Origin: Herbidospora cretacea
GTDB lineage: Bacteria > Actinomycetota > Actinomycetes > Streptosporangiales > Streptosporangiaceae
Reading direction: 5' to 3'
NCBI RefSeq assembly: GCF_001570605.1
Contig: NZ_BBXG01000008.1
Coordinates: 358,119-422,118, forward strand
Length of the DNA: 64,000 nucleotides
Shown one piece after another: positions 40,750-50,152 of this stretch. Both the position numbers and the translations under genes were made by a program. Numbering within the stretch: position 1 is the stretch's first letter; each line of letters begins with the position of its first letter. The notes under the pieces were generated by a model. That model was not told the DNA's origin. It worked only from the letters and a program-made list of their open reading frames with translations, and did not search any database.

Positions 40750-42066
40750 ATGACAGTGCCCGAACAGGCCGACAAGCGCCGCGCCCTCGTGGCCAAGCTG
40801 CTGGCGCGCAAGGCCGCCCCGCAGGGGGTCACCCCGGTTCCGCGGGACGGCGGCCCGCTCCCCTGCTCCCACGAACAGCGCCGCATCTGGCTCGCCCAGC
40901 AGTCCGACCCGGGCGCCGCGCCCAACGTGACGCTGGGCGTGGCCCTCTCGGGGCCGCTGGACCTCGCCCGGCTGGCCGGCGCGTTCGCCGCGCTGATCCG
41001 GCGGCACGAGGTGTTCCGGACGACGTACACGGAGGTGCCCGAGCAGGTGGTCCACGCGGCGCTGCCCGCGCCGCTGGAGTACCTGGACCTCGCCGGGCTG
41101 CCCGAACAGGCGGCCCTGGACCTGGCGCTGGCCAGGAGCGGTGAGCGCTTCCCGGTCGGGACCGGGCCGCTGCTGCGGCTGACCGTCTTCCGGGTGGGCC
41201 ACGAGGAGCACCGGCTGTTCCTGGTCTGTCACCACATCGCCGCCGACGGCGGCTCGCTGGGCATCGTCGCCGACGACCTCGCCGCGCTCTACTCGGGCCT
41301 GGACCGGCCGGAACCGCAGATCCAGTACGCCGACTACGCCGTCTGGTCGGTGCGCCGCGCCGAGACGAGGATCGAGGAGAGGCTCCCCTACTGGACCGAG
41401 CTGCTGAGCGGCGCGCCCGGCCCGCTCTTCGAGGGTGGCGGCGACAGGGGCGAGCGGGCCGGCGCGACGGCGGCCTTCCGGGTCGGCCGGGAGACGGTCG
41501 ACCGGCTGCGGCGCCTGGGCGACGGGGCCACCACGCCGTTCGTGGCGCTCTGCGCGGCCTACCTGACGCTGCTCCAGCGGATGACCGGCCGCCGGGACCT
41601 GGTCACCGGCATCGTGGCGGCCTCGCGCACCCGCCGGGAGCTGGAACAGGTCGTCGGCACGTTCGTGAACATGCTCCCGCTGCGCGTCGCGCTGCCCGCC
41701 GGGCAGGGGTTCGCCGCGCTGCTCACCCAGGTGAGGGAGGCCGCGGCGGGGGCGCTGGCCAACGAGATCCCCTTCGACACCCTGGTCTCGCGGGCGGGCG
41801 TGGCCCGGATCCCGGGCGTGCATCCGGTGTTCCAGACGTCGTTCATCCACCGGGACGACCCCCGGCCGCCCGCCACCTGGGAGGGCCTGACGGCCCGCGT
41901 CTGGGACCACGAGGTCGACGACGCCGCGCTCGACCTGATGCTGACCGCGACCCCGCGCGGCGACGAGTACGAGCTCGCCTTCACCGGCAAGCTTGACCGA
42001 TTCTCCGCAGGTCAGGTCAAGGAGCTGCCGGTCGTCTTCCGCGGGTTGCTCGACGAACTTCGCTGA
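40750..42066 (+). CDS. Stand-alone condensation-domain protein (intact HHxxxDG)
   Basis: This 438-residue free condensation domain has an intact CHHIAADGG (about residue 160) and C-domain landmarks PCSHEQRRIWLAQQ, RHEVFRTTY and GTFVNMLPLR. The N-terminus MTVPEQADKRRALVAKLLAR resembles the start of the neighbouring C-first NRPS. I therefore chose ATG 40750 over in-frame ATG 40702, which would leave only 17 bases to the divergent NRPS. It could complement the broken condensation domain in trans, or couple an acyl or amine group to the product. Confidence 0.85.
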   Translation: MTVPEQADKRRALVAKLLARKAAPQGVTPVPRDGGPLPCSHEQRRIWLAQQSDPGAAPNVTLGVALSGPLDLARLAGAFAALIRRHEVFRTTYTEVPEQVVHAALPAPLEYLDLAGLPEQAALDLALARSGERFPVGTGPLLRLTVFRVGHEEHRLFLVCHHIAADGGSLGIVADDLAALYSGLDRPEPQIQYADYAVWSVRRAETRIEERLPYWTELLSGAPGPLFEGGGDRGERAGATAAFRVGRETVDRLRRLGDGATTPFVALCAAYLTLLQRMTGRRDLVTGIVAASRTRRELEQVVGTFVNMLPLRVALPAGQGFAALLTQVREAAAGALANEIPFDTLVSRAGVARIPGVHPVFQTSFIHRDDPRPPATWEGLTARVWDHEVDDAALDLMLTATPRGDEYELAFTGKLDRFSAGQVKELPVVFRGLLDELR

Positions 42067-42183
42067 CGGGCCCGGCACCCGCGCATTGGATCACGCCGGA
42101 ACGGGCGGGCGGTACCCGCGTCTCACTGGCCGGTCCAGTCTTCAAAGCCCGAATGGCAGAAATAGACAAGACGGGCCGGTACC

Positions 42184-42237
42184 CGGATCGCCGGGTGGGG
42201 CGTGGCGCGCGCCGCCCGTTTCCCACCCGGCGATCCG
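42184..42237. terminator. Long perfect hairpin between convergent genes
   Basis: CGGATCGCCGGGTGGG (42184-42199) pairs with CCCACCCGGCGATCCG (42222-42237): 16 bp with no mismatch, and a 22-base loop that contains its own GGCGCGCGCC palindrome. A second hairpin GCCGGTG/CACCGGC (42253-42273) lies next to it. They probably terminate the condensation gene and gnd from either side. Confidence 0.7.
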
Positions 42238-42288
42238 AGACGGGGTCAGGGGGCCGGTGGTCAGGTCACCGGCACCCCGTGAGGTTCC

Positions 42289-43728
42289 TTACGACTGCTG
42301 GCTCTCCAAGCGGTCGCCGCTCCAGTCGGTGTGGTACACCCCCTCGCGGTCGACGCGGTTGTAGGTGTGCGCGCCGAAGAAGTCACGCAGGCCCTGGATC
42401 AGGGCCGCCGGCAGGCGGTCGCGGCGCAGGCCGTCGTAGTAGGCCAGCGCCGAGGAGAACCCGGGCGTCGGGACGCCGATCGAGGCGGCCGTGGAGACGA
42501 CCCGCCGCCAGGCGCCCTGCGCCTCGGCCAGGGCCTCGGCGAAGGACGGCGAGGCCAGCAGCGTCGGCAGCGCCGGGTCCTTGGCGTAGGCGTCGCGGAT
42601 CCGGTCGAGGAACCGGGCGCGGATGATGCAGCCGCCGCGCCAGATCGTGGCCATGTCGCCGAGCTTGAGGTCCCAGCCGAACTCCTTGGAGGCGGCGGCC
42701 ATCTGGTCGAAGCCCTGGGCGTACGCCACGATCTTCGAGGCGAGCAGGGCCTGCCGGACGTCGTCCACCAGGGAGTAGTTCGGCGCCGAGCCGATCGGGC
42801 CCTCCAGGTCGCGGGCCGCCTGGCGACGGGTCACGTCACCCGACAGGCCGCGCGCGAACACCGCCTCGGCGATGCCGGTGACCGGCACGCCGAGTTCGAG
42901 GGCGTTCTGGACGGTCCAGCGCCCGGTGCCCTTCTGCTCGGCGCGGTCGGCCACGACGTCGACGAACGGACGTCCCGTCTTGGCGTCGACGTGGCCGAGC
43001 ACCTCGGCGGTGATCTCGATCAGGTACGACTCCAGGTCGCCCCGGTTCCACTCGGTGAAGATCTCCGCCAGCTCGCCCGGGGTGCGGCCGAGGGCCTGCC
43101 GGAGCAGGTCGTAGGCCTCCGCGATGAGCTGCATGTCGGAGTATTCGATGCCGTTGTGGACCATCTTCACGAAGTGGCCCGCGCCGTCGGCGCCGACGTG
43201 GACGCAGCAGGGCACCCCGTCGACCTTCGCCGAGATGTCCTCCAGGATGGGGCCGAGCGACCGGTAGGCCTCCGGCGACCCGCCCGGCATGATGCTGGGG
43301 CCGTTGAGCGCGCCCTCCTCGCCACCGGAGATGCCGGTGCCGACGAAGTGGATGCCGCGCTCCTTCAGCGCGGCCTCGCGCCGGCGGGTGTCGGTGAACA
43401 GGGCGTTCCCACCGTCGACGATCATGTCGCCGGGTTCCATGTGGGCCGCCAGGTCCTCGATCACGGCGTCGGTCGACGGACCGGCCTTCACCATGATGAT
43501 CGCCTTACGGGGCTTCGTGAGCGACGCCACGAACTCCGCCGTCGTGCCCGTCGGGACGAACGCACCCTCTCCGGCGTGGTTCTCGACGAGCTCCTGGGTC
43601 TTGCTCTCGGTGCGGTTGTGCACCGCGACGACGTATCCGTGGTGGGCCAGGTTCCTGGCGAGGTTCCGGCCCATTACCGCAAGGCCCGTCACCCCGATGT
43701 CCGCCGTGCCCAAAACGTTCTTGTCCAT
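42289..43728 (-). CDS. gnd: 6-phosphogluconate dehydrogenase, NADP-type (decarboxylating)
   Basis: This 479-residue enzyme of the oxidative pentose phosphate pathway converts 6-phosphogluconate to ribulose 5-phosphate, CO2 and NADPH. N-terminal Rossmann GLAVMGRNLARNLAHHG, with Asn-Arg-Thr (HNRTESKT) after beta2, fits NADP. Catalytic elements are GTGISGGEEGALNGPS, KMVHNGIEYSDMQLIAEAY and the C-terminal AHTYNRVDREGVYHTDW. Length is normal. GGAGCGGCGC precedes the ATG. Confidence 0.96.
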   Translation of the reverse strand: MDKNVLGTADIGVTGLAVMGRNLARNLAHHGYVVAVHNRTESKTQELVENHAGEGAFVPTGTTAEFVASLTKPRKAIIMVKAGPSTDAVIEDLAAHMEPGDMIVDGGNALFTDTRRREAALKERGIHFVGTGISGGEEGALNGPSIMPGGSPEAYRSLGPILEDISAKVDGVPCCVHVGADGAGHFVKMVHNGIEYSDMQLIAEAYDLLRQALGRTPGELAEIFTEWNRGDLESYLIEITAEVLGHVDAKTGRPFVDVVADRAEQKGTGRWTVQNALELGVPVTGIAEAVFARGLSGDVTRRQAARDLEGPIGSAPNYSLVDDVRQALLASKIVAYAQGFDQMAAASKEFGWDLKLGDMATIWRGGCIIRARFLDRIRDAYAKDPALPTLLASPSFAEALAEAQGAWRRVVSTAASIGVPTPGFSSALAYYDGLRRDRLPAALIQGLRDFFGAHTYNRVDREGVYHTDWSGDRLESQQS

Positions 43729-43754
43729 GCGCCGCTCCTATCCTTCCGGGCAGC

Positions 43755-44966
43755 TCAGTAACCGTAATTGCCGCCCGCTGACGACGTCGGCGCAGTGCTC
43801 GCCGACGGTTTGGGCGTCGCCGTCGCCGCCGGCGACGACGCCGACCCGGCGCCGGGCAGCGGCCCGGCGTCCGACGGCCTCAGCACGCCGAGGAGGCCGT
43901 GCTGGGCCTTGTCGATGCCCGCCGCGAACCATACAGAGTTCTCTCCGCCGTTCGTCGCGGTGCCCGGCTCCAGATCCCACAGACCTTCCAGCACGATCGG
44001 CTGGCCGTTGGACTGCCGCAGCGCGCCGAGGTATCGGCCCGAACGTGCGTTGAAGGCGTTGACCTGCCCATCTCCGAAATTACCCACCAGAACGGCACCG
44101 GCCAAGGCGCCGAATCCCCGCGGCGCGCGGATCATCGCCCACGGCGCGTTGAGCGCGCCGCGCTGGGCGAAGCGGCCGAGATAGCGGCCGTTGGCGGAGA
44201 ACCGCGAGACGAAGCCGAGACCCCGCCCGGGGACGGCCTTGCCGGTGGTGGCGTCGCGCTTGGCGTACGCGACCATGATCACGTTACCGACGACCTCGAC
44301 GTTGAACGGCGCGTAGTCGCGGGGCATCCGGGGGTCGCGGAACTGCGAGTGGGTCAGCCTCACGCGGTCGAACTCGGCGTCGTAGACGTGGATCCGGCCG
44401 TGCGAGAATGAGGGGGCCAGCAGGAACGCCCCCTTGTTGGTGTTCATCACCGCCAGGCCCTTGTAGTCGGCGTTCTTCGTGAACGCCGCGATCGCCGCGT
44501 TCTTCGGGTTGACCTCCGCGTTCCATGCCGTGATCGCCCCCGAGGGGCTGGCGAAGATGAAGGTCGCGGGCTTGTCCTTGATCAGGAACTCGTCCTGCGA
44601 CATGTTGACGACCTGTCCGGTCGGCGTGCCGCCCGGAATCGCGACCTCGGTCTGCTCCTTCTTGGCGTTGCCGGAGTAGACGGTGGCGACACCGGTGCCG
44701 GCGCCGGAGACCCACAGAGTCTTGCCCATCGCCAGGCCCCAGGGGTTCACCAGCTTGGGGTCGGTGACGGGAGCCTTGCCGGGCACGTCCGACACCAGGT
44801 TGACCTGGGCATAGCGGTTGGACGCGCTCTTGGCCGCGGGCTTCGCGGCGGGCTTGGCGGCGGTGACTGGCTTGGCCTGCGGGGCCGTCTGGGCGCTGGC
44901 GGGGATGCTCAGGGGGGTGCTCAGAACGAGCGTCCCGGCGGTGAGCACGGCGACGCGTGAACGCAT
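43755..44966 (-). CDS. TIGR03118 family secreted beta-propeller protein
   Basis: The 403-residue protein has a Sec signal peptide (VAVLTAGTLVLSTPLSIPASA), an Ala/Lys/Pro linker (about 27-50) and a propeller domain with TIGR03118 landmarks: NLVSDVPGKAP, NPWGLAMG, LWVSGAGTGVATVY, NPWAMI-like APWAMIRAPRGFG, LVGNFGDGQVNAFN and LWDLEPG. The C-terminus is a Ser/Ala/Pro tail. The function of the family is unknown; it is extracellular. AAGGAGA precedes the ATG. Confidence 0.88.
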   Translation of the reverse strand: MRSRVAVLTAGTLVLSTPLSIPASAQTAPQAKPVTAAKPAAKPAAKSASNRYAQVNLVSDVPGKAPVTDPKLVNPWGLAMGKTLWVSGAGTGVATVYSGNAKKEQTEVAIPGGTPTGQVVNMSQDEFLIKDKPATFIFASPSGAITAWNAEVNPKNAAIAAFTKNADYKGLAVMNTNKGAFLLAPSFSHGRIHVYDAEFDRVRLTHSQFRDPRMPRDYAPFNVEVVGNVIMVAYAKRDATTGKAVPGRGLGFVSRFSANGRYLGRFAQRGALNAPWAMIRAPRGFGALAGAVLVGNFGDGQVNAFNARSGRYLGALRQSNGQPIVLEGLWDLEPGTATNGGENSVWFAAGIDKAQHGLLGVLRPSDAGPLPGAGSASSPAATATPKPSASTAPTSSAGGNYGY

Positions 44967-45198
44967 CTGGTGGTCTCCTTCGAGGGCCTTCTCGGTTCAT
45001 GACCTAAGGTGCTGGAGGTTCGCGAACTCCCCTTACGGGCGGAGATACGCGGGGGTCACCGAGAGGGTTCAGGGGAATATCACCGGTCTATAAACCCAGT
45101 AAAAGGGTAGGGTTTGTCGAGTTAACGACCTGGCAAAACCTCTCTGACGCCGCGACCTGGTTGTCTATCGTCGACGTGTGATCCTTGGAGACTCCGGA

Positions 45199-46074
45199 AT
45201 GTTCCTCCCTCAGCCTCAGCGTTCCGTCGTGGCGATCCCTCCGCCGGGAGACGGTCCCGGTTTCTGGGCCGGCGCGCCGAGCGCCGTCGTCACGCCCGAC
45301 GGGACGATCTACCTGGCCTACCGGCTGCGCCGCCCGATCGGCGAGGGCCGCGGCTACGCGATCCAGATCGCCCGGTCCGACGACGGCGAGCGCTTCGAGC
45401 CCGTGCTGACGATCACCAAGGACCAGATGCGGACCGAGTCGCTGGAGCGCCCGACGCTCGTGCTGACCCCGTCGGGCGTCTGGCGGCTCTACCTGAGCTG
45501 CGCCACCTACGGCACCAAGCACTGGCGGGTGGAGCTCCTGGAGGCCGCCCGCCCCGAGGACCTCGACCCGGCGACCGCCCACGTGGTGCTCCCCGGCGAC
45601 CTCAAGACGGGCGTCAAGGACCCGGTGATCGTCCACCACGGCGGCCAGTGGCACCTGTGGGCGTCCTGCCACCCGCTGGAGATCGCCGAAGAGGCCGACC
45701 AGATGGTCACCGACTACGCCACCAGCCCCGACGGCCGCGACTGGACCTGGCACGGCACCGCCCTCGACCGCCGCCCCGGTGCCTGGGACTCCCGCGGCGT
45801 CCGCATCTCGGCGGTCCGCTTCACCGACGACGGCGTCCTGGCCTACTACGACGGCCGGGCCAGCGCGGCGGAGAACTACGAGGAGCGCACCGGCGTCGCG
45901 ACCGGCCCCGACCCGTCGACCCTGACGGCGGTCGGCGTCCACCCGCACGCCGAGTCACCCCACGGCGGCCTCCGCTACCTCGACATCGTCGACCTGCCGG
46001 GCGGCGGCCGGCGCATCTACTACGAGTGGACCCGCCCCGACGGCGCCCACGACCTCCGCACGGAGCTGATCTAG
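45199..46074 (+). CDS. Five-bladed propeller protein, glycoside hydrolase-like (GH43/GH130-like)
   Basis: The 291-residue cytoplasmic protein has repeated propeller strands: [58 protein letters not shown] and [20 protein letters not shown]. The pattern of Asp at blade starts recalls the clan of GH43/GH130 and GH32 enzymes. I could not place it in one family or confirm all three catalytic acids. ATG 45199 has GGAG nine bases upstream; GTG 45178 has no ribosome site. A hairpin terminator follows. Confidence 0.75.
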   Translation: MFLPQPQRSVVAIPPPGDGPGFWAGAPSAVVTPDGTIYLAYRLRRPIGEGRGYAIQIARSDDGERFEPVLTITKDQMRTESLERPTLVLTPSGVWRLYLSCATYGTKHWRVELLEAARPEDLDPATAHVVLPGDLKTGVKDPVIVHHGGQWHLWASCHPLEIAEEADQMVTDYATSPDGRDWTWHGTALDRRPGAWDSRGVRISAVRFTDDGVLAYYDGRASAAENYEERTGVATGPDPSTLTAVGVHPHAESPHGGLRYLDIVDLPGGGRRIYYEWTRPDGAHDLRTELI

Positions 46075-46080
46075 CGAGCA

Positions 46081-46100
46081 CCCGCGCCATCCGGCGCGGG
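46081..46100 (+). terminator. Terminator after the propeller gene
   Basis: CCCGCGCC-ATCC-GGCGCGGG has a perfect 8-bp stem followed by TCTTCCTC, seven bases past the stop codon. A second hairpin, CCGGGCGCC/GGCGCCCGG at 46140-46163, lies just before the convergent sulfotransferase's end and probably terminates that gene. Confidence 0.8.
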
Positions 46101-46139
46101 TCTTCCTCGCTTCCGTCACGGCTCCGCCGCCCGCCCCGG

Positions 46140-46163
46140 CCGGGCGCCGCATCCGGCGCCCGG
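46140..46163 (-). terminator. Terminator after the sulfotransferase gene
   Basis: CCGGGCGCC (46140-46148) pairs with GGCGCCCGG (46155-46163) around GCATCC. It lies ten bases beyond the sulfotransferase stop on the minus strand. No T-run is present. Confidence 0.6.
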
Positions 46164-46172
46164 CACCGCCGG

Positions 46173-47126
46173 CTATCTGGGGCGGCCGTTCCTGGCCTGG
46201 CCCTGGCCGTCGGGACGGTGGCCGACCTGGCCGCCCGAGCGGTCGCGAGGCCCCACCCAGTCGGAGAAGTCCTCCCCCGTCACCTCTTCCAGCAGCTTGA
46301 TGTCCTCGTAGAAGTACGGGATGAGCTCCTGGCGCTGCTCCCACGTCAGGGGCCGCCGGGCCTTGCCCTCGCGCTGGAGGACCCGGGCCAGCGGCGCGGT
46401 CAGCACCTGGCCCCCGAGCCGGTCGCCGACCCGCACCACCTGCGACAGCACCTGGTGGAGCACCGTCTCGTGGGGGTGGACGGTCACGTTCTCCCGGGGG
46501 ACCTCGGAGATCAGCCCGGTGCGCACGCCGAGATGCCCGCAGATGCGGTCGAGCGTCTCCTGGGGCCGGTCGAGCAGGTCCCGGTAGCGGAAGACGAGCA
46601 CCTGCTCCTCGGTGAACAGGTCGTACAGGTCACGCAGTTGCTCGCCGTACCTCCCCAGGCCCACGTAGTGCCAGAACGGCGCCCATCCGGCCCTGATCCG
46701 CTCGGGCTCGCGGGCGCACGCCTCCACGACGTCGCCCACCGGCTCCAGCCCCGCCGACCACAGGTGCGTCCAGTTGGAGTGGGCCCGCTCCACGGGATCG
46801 CGGAGCACCACGATCAGCCGCGCCTCCGGGATCAGCGCCTGGATGCGCCGCTGGGCGTCGCGGTCGTACAGGTAGAACGGGGTCGACTCGCCGTTCAGGT
46901 ATCCGGGCCGGAACAGGGCCTCGTAGTCGGAGCGGCGCCACACGTGCTCGCGGTAGGTCTCCGCGTCGCCGGGCCCGCCCTTGTCCGGCGGCGGGCCGTC
47001 GGACAGGAAGAACTTGGGCTCCTTCACCTCGGACATCCACAGGTCCGGATGGGCGGTGAGGGCGGCGTGCAGGGCGGTCGTGGCGGCTTTCGGGGCCCCC
47101 ATGACCAGGAAACCGGGCAGAGTCAC
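46173..47126 (-). CDS. PAPS-dependent sulfotransferase
   Basis: The 317-residue cytosolic-type enzyme transfers sulfate from PAPS to a hydroxyl or amine. The 5' phosphosulfate loop is VMGAPKAATTALHAAL near the N-terminus, and the 3' phosphate site is VVLRDPVERAHSNWTHLWSAG. Substrate could be a glycan, a lipid or a small metabolite. The C-terminus is a polar Arg/Gly/Gln tail. The start is GTG with GGAGG upstream. It is not obviously linked to its neighbours. Confidence 0.9.
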   Translation of the reverse strand: MTLPGFLVMGAPKAATTALHAALTAHPDLWMSEVKEPKFFLSDGPPPDKGGPGDAETYREHVWRRSDYEALFRPGYLNGESTPFYLYDRDAQRRIQALIPEARLIVVLRDPVERAHSNWTHLWSAGLEPVGDVVEACAREPERIRAGWAPFWHYVGLGRYGEQLRDLYDLFTEEQVLVFRYRDLLDRPQETLDRICGHLGVRTGLISEVPRENVTVHPHETVLHQVLSQVVRVGDRLGGQVLTAPLARVLQREGKARRPLTWEQRQELIPYFYEDIKLLEEVTGEDFSDWVGPRDRSGGQVGHRPDGQGQARNGRPR

Positions 47127-47253
47127 GATAATCCTCCACTTTTCCTACAAATTTAGTATGGAATCGATCCTCCTTCAACGTCCCGGCCCTTCCCACGGTA
47201 CGGACCGCACACCGCCGGTTGGCAACCAGATCTCCGCCAAGGTATTCACAATA

Positions 47254-47271
47254 AGTAATCAAGCGATTACT
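47254..47271. promoter_or_regulatory. 18-bp palindrome upstream of the SH3 protein gene
   Basis: AGTAATC-AAGC-GATTACT has perfect 7-base arms, 52 bases before the ATG. A nearly identical element (16 of 18 bases) occurs at 58402-58419 upstream of another secreted-protein gene. A half-site TAGTAAC follows at 47277-47283. It is a likely operator for a shared regulator. Confidence 0.6.
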
Positions 47272-47323
47272 CTTGGTAGTAACAGCAGGTCAAAAGCCTG
47301 CCTGGTACGTAAGGAGTGAGATC

Positions 47324-47890
47324 ATGGATCTCGTCAAGCCCGCCGCAGTCGTCGCAGCGACCGTGTTCTGCCTGGCCCTCCCGGCCGACGCGAACACCGC
47401 CTCCGCCCGCGCCGCCGCCCCCGCGGTCACCGCGGCCCCCTCCACCGTCCACGCCGGCCAGACCGTCCGGCTCCGCACCAGGACGTGCCCGACCCGGCCC
47501 GCCTACGCCTACTCGCCGGCCTGGGGCCGCAGCGTCACGCTGCTGCCCGACGGGGTCCGGGCGACCGGCACGGCCACCGTCTGGTCGGGCACGAAGCCGG
47601 GCACCTACTCGATCTCCGTCGCCTGCCAGGGGCAGTCCCGTCCGACGGCGTCCGGTTACCTGACGGTCGTGGCCGCCGGGACCTCGGTGAAGTACCGGGT
47701 CCAGCACGTCCGCAAGGGCAGCCGCCTCAACGTCCGGTCGGGGCCGGGCCTCGGCCATCGGGTGGTCGCCAAGCTGAATTGGAAGGCGACCGTCCAGGGG
47801 TCCCCCGTCCGGGACAGGGGCTGGGTCAAGGTCACCACCAAGAGCGGCAAGACCGGCTGGTCGTACGGCTACTACCTGCGCCGCGCCTGA
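47324..47890 (+). CDS. Exported SH3b-domain protein
   Basis: The 188-residue protein has a short Sec-type signal (MDLVKPAAVVAATVFCLALP, cleavage near ANA), an Ig-like first domain (about 35-115; TVHAGQTVRLRTRTC, two Cys) and a C-terminal bacterial SH3 domain (RLNVRSGPGLGHRVVAKL, GWVKVTTKSGKTGWSYGYYL). SH3b domains bind cell-wall peptides, so it is probably a wall-associated protein. ATG 47324 has AAGGAG at ideal distance. It overlaps the convergent YibE/F gene by 19 bases. Confidence 0.85.
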   Translation: MDLVKPAAVVAATVFCLALPADANTASARAAAPAVTAAPSTVHAGQTVRLRTRTCPTRPAYAYSPAWGRSVTLLPDGVRATGTATVWSGTKPGTYSISVACQGQSRPTASGYLTVVAAGTSVKYRVQHVRKGSRLNVRSGPGLGHRVVAKLNWKATVQGSPVRDRGWVKVTTKSGKTGWSYGYYLRRA

Positions 47891-49014
47891 TCGCTCACCA
47901 GATCGCGGGCCCGTTCGGGCACGTCCCCGGCCGAACGGGCCCGCCCCCCGCAGGTCAGCGCGGCCAGCGCCGTGGTGATCGGCACCGCCGCGATCAGCCC
48001 GAGAGTGCCCACGACGCTCCGCACGAGCTCCTGCGCGACCACCGGCCCGGTCAGCACCTCACCCAGGGGCTCGTTCCCGATGCTGATGAGCAGCAGCAGG
48101 GGAAGCGACGCGCCGGCGTACGCGAGCACGATCGTGTTGATGACCGAGGCGATGTGCGCCCGCCCGACCCGGGTCGCGGCCCGGTAGAGCTGCCGGGACG
48201 TGTACCCGGGGTTGGCGTGGGCGAGTTCGGCGACCGTGGCCGACTGGGTGACCGTGACGTCGTCGAGGACGCCCAGCGAGCCGATGATGATGCCGGCCAG
48301 CAGCAGGCCCTGGGTGTTGATCTGGTAGTTCGTGCCGAGCAGCCAGCTGCTGTCGTCGCTCACGCCGGTCAGGTGGGCCTGCTCGATGGCCAGCAGCGAG
48401 AGCAGGCCCGTGAGGCCGAGGCTGACCAGGGTGCCGATCACGGCCACCGAGGTCGGCACGGAGACGCCGTGGGTGACGTACAGGACGACCAGCATGATCG
48501 CCGCCGCGCCCACGACGGCGACCAGCAACGGCGGCCGCCCTTCGAGGACGGCCGGGAGCACGAACGTGAGCAGCAGCCCGAACGTGATCGCGAGCCCGGC
48601 CAGCGCGGTCACCCCCCGCCACCGCCCGAAGGCGATCACCGCGAGCGCGAACGCCCCCGCCAGCAGCCAGAGCGACGACGAGCGGTCGTGGTCGGAGACG
48701 GCGTAGGTGCCGTCCTGGAGGTCCAGGACGATCACCCTGTCGCCCTGGGCGAACGTCGCCGACCCGGGAGCGGTCGGCAGCAGCGCGCGGACCGAGTGGT
48801 AGCGCGAGATCTCGACGGTCGCCGTCTCCTGGGCGATCGAGGTGATCGTGCCGGTCAGCTCGGGAAGCGCGGGCTCCTGCGCCTTCCTGACGTCGCCCGG
48901 CCACAGGACCACGAGCGCGACCAGCGTCGCCACCGCCAGCGGCACGATGACGGCCAGCACGGCCCAGACGGTTCTGCGGTCGGCGGGCGCGACCGGCCCG
49001 TGCGAGTGCCCCAT
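47872..49014 (-). CDS. YibE/F family integral membrane protein
   Basis: The 380-residue polytopic protein starts MGHSHGPVAPADRR with His residues. The first helix (VWAVLAVIVPLAVATLVALV) is followed by an extracytoplasmic beta-rich domain (LTGTITSIAQETATVEI), then about seven more helices. The conserved segment GSLGVLDDVTVTQSATVAEL is diagnostic for YibE/F. Function unknown; transport is likely. It is followed on the same strand by no gene; the copper monooxygenase lies 19 bases upstream. Confidence 0.9.
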   Translation of the reverse strand: MGHSHGPVAPADRRTVWAVLAVIVPLAVATLVALVVLWPGDVRKAQEPALPELTGTITSIAQETATVEISRYHSVRALLPTAPGSATFAQGDRVIVLDLQDGTYAVSDHDRSSSLWLLAGAFALAVIAFGRWRGVTALAGLAITFGLLLTFVLPAVLEGRPPLLVAVVGAAAIMLVVLYVTHGVSVPTSVAVIGTLVSLGLTGLLSLLAIEQAHLTGVSDDSSWLLGTNYQINTQGLLLAGIIIGSLGVLDDVTVTQSATVAELAHANPGYTSRQLYRAATRVGRAHIASVINTIVLAYAGASLPLLLLISIGNEPLGEVLTGPVVAQELVRSVVGTLGLIAAVPITTALAALTCGGRARSAGDVPERARDLVSDQARRR

Positions 49015-49033
49015 GGCCGGGAAGGGTAGTGGC

Positions 49034-50152
49034 TCAGACCGACATGATGGCGACCCCCAGGCACATCTCGTCGGCGGTCCCCTCGCCCCAGACGACGTAG
49101 CGGGGCTGCTCCTTCTCGAACTGCGGCAGCATCGACCGGAGCGCGGCGTCGTGGGTGCACGTCACCCGCACCACGTCGCCCCGCGCGACCTTCACGGGTT
49201 CGGCGAGCGGGACGAGGGCCTGGTTGTCGAAGTTGTACTCGGGGACGTCCAGGAGCGTCCGGGCGTCCGGCTCGCCGGGGTTCAGCTCCAGTTTGATCGC
49301 CCGGCCGAGCAGGTGCATGTGCCCGGTCACCGCGTGCAGCGTGCCCGCCTCCCGCACGGGGATGTCGCAGTGCTGCGTCGGTCCCGGCTCGGCCGGACCG
49401 CACATCTGCGCGAGCCCGTCCGGCGTCTGCCGCGACTCCGGCCCGAACCGGCGGCCGATGTCCTCGACCGCGGCCGCCCGGTCACAGAGCGGCCCCTTCT
49501 CTTGTGCCGTGCACGGCAGCTCGACCGACCCGGGGAAGAGGGCGGTGCCGAGCGGTTCGAGCTGCTTGTCGCTCACCCGCAGCCGGATCGCCGACTGGTC
49601 GGGCCCCTCCCCCGCCCGGGTGTTGTAGTGGACCTGCATGACGAGCTGGCTGCCCCGCGGGATCGGGTGGCCGTACTTCGGGTCGAGCAGGGTCTCGGTG
49701 GTGCCCGGCGCCCAGTGGGACACCCATCCGGCCTCCCGGACCCCGGCGTCGGCGAAACAGGTCCAGCCCTGGCCGGGGGCCGCCGCGTCCATCCTCCTGG
49801 CCTCGGCGACCTGCTCGGGCGACAGCCGGAAGAAGATGGCGTGATGGACGACGGCGGTGTTCAACGGCTGGAACTGCGCCCCCGTCAGGAACCCGCTGCC
49901 CTGCGCGCCGGGGTCGATGAGGAAGCACCGGTAGTCGTCCTTCCCGCCGTTGGGTCCCTTGGGGGTGTACGGCTCCGGCATCGTCAACGTGACGAACCGC
50001 TCGCCCTCACGTAACGGCAGCGGCTTCTCCTCCGCGGCCGGGTGACCGTGCTTGGGAGTGGCGGCGGGCGGCGCCGCCGCCTCCTGAGTGCCACAGGCCG
50101 CCAGCGCGCCGAGCAGGACGAGCGCGGCCGTCGTTCCCCAGAGTCGATTCAT
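49034..50152 (-). CDS. Copper type II monooxygenase-like lipoprotein (PHM/DBM fold)
   Basis: The 372-residue predicted lipoprotein has lipobox LLGALAAC and then a peptidylglycine-hydroxylating-monooxygenase-like pair of domains. Copper ligands can be read: NTAVVHHAIFF (HH of the first site), QVHYNT (His), GHMHLLG (His-x-His) and GTADEMCLG near the C-terminus (Met ligand of the second site). Such enzymes hydroxylate C-H bonds with O2 and copper outside the membrane. The N-terminal extension has PKHGHP. It lies among copper genes. I chose ATG 50152 because it starts the signal sequence MNRLWGTTAALVLL. Confidence 0.85.
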   Translation of the reverse strand: MNRLWGTTAALVLLGALAACGTQEAAAPPAATPKHGHPAAEEKPLPLREGERFVTLTMPEPYTPKGPNGGKDDYRCFLIDPGAQGSGFLTGAQFQPLNTAVVHHAIFFRLSPEQVAEARRMDAAAPGQGWTCFADAGVREAGWVSHWAPGTTETLLDPKYGHPIPRGSQLVMQVHYNTRAGEGPDQSAIRLRVSDKQLEPLGTALFPGSVELPCTAQEKGPLCDRAAAVEDIGRRFGPESRQTPDGLAQMCGPAEPGPTQHCDIPVREAGTLHAVTGHMHLLGRAIKLELNPGEPDARTLLDVPEYNFDNQALVPLAEPVKVARGDVVRVTCTHDAALRSMLPQFEKEQPRYVVWGEGTADEMCLGVAIMSV

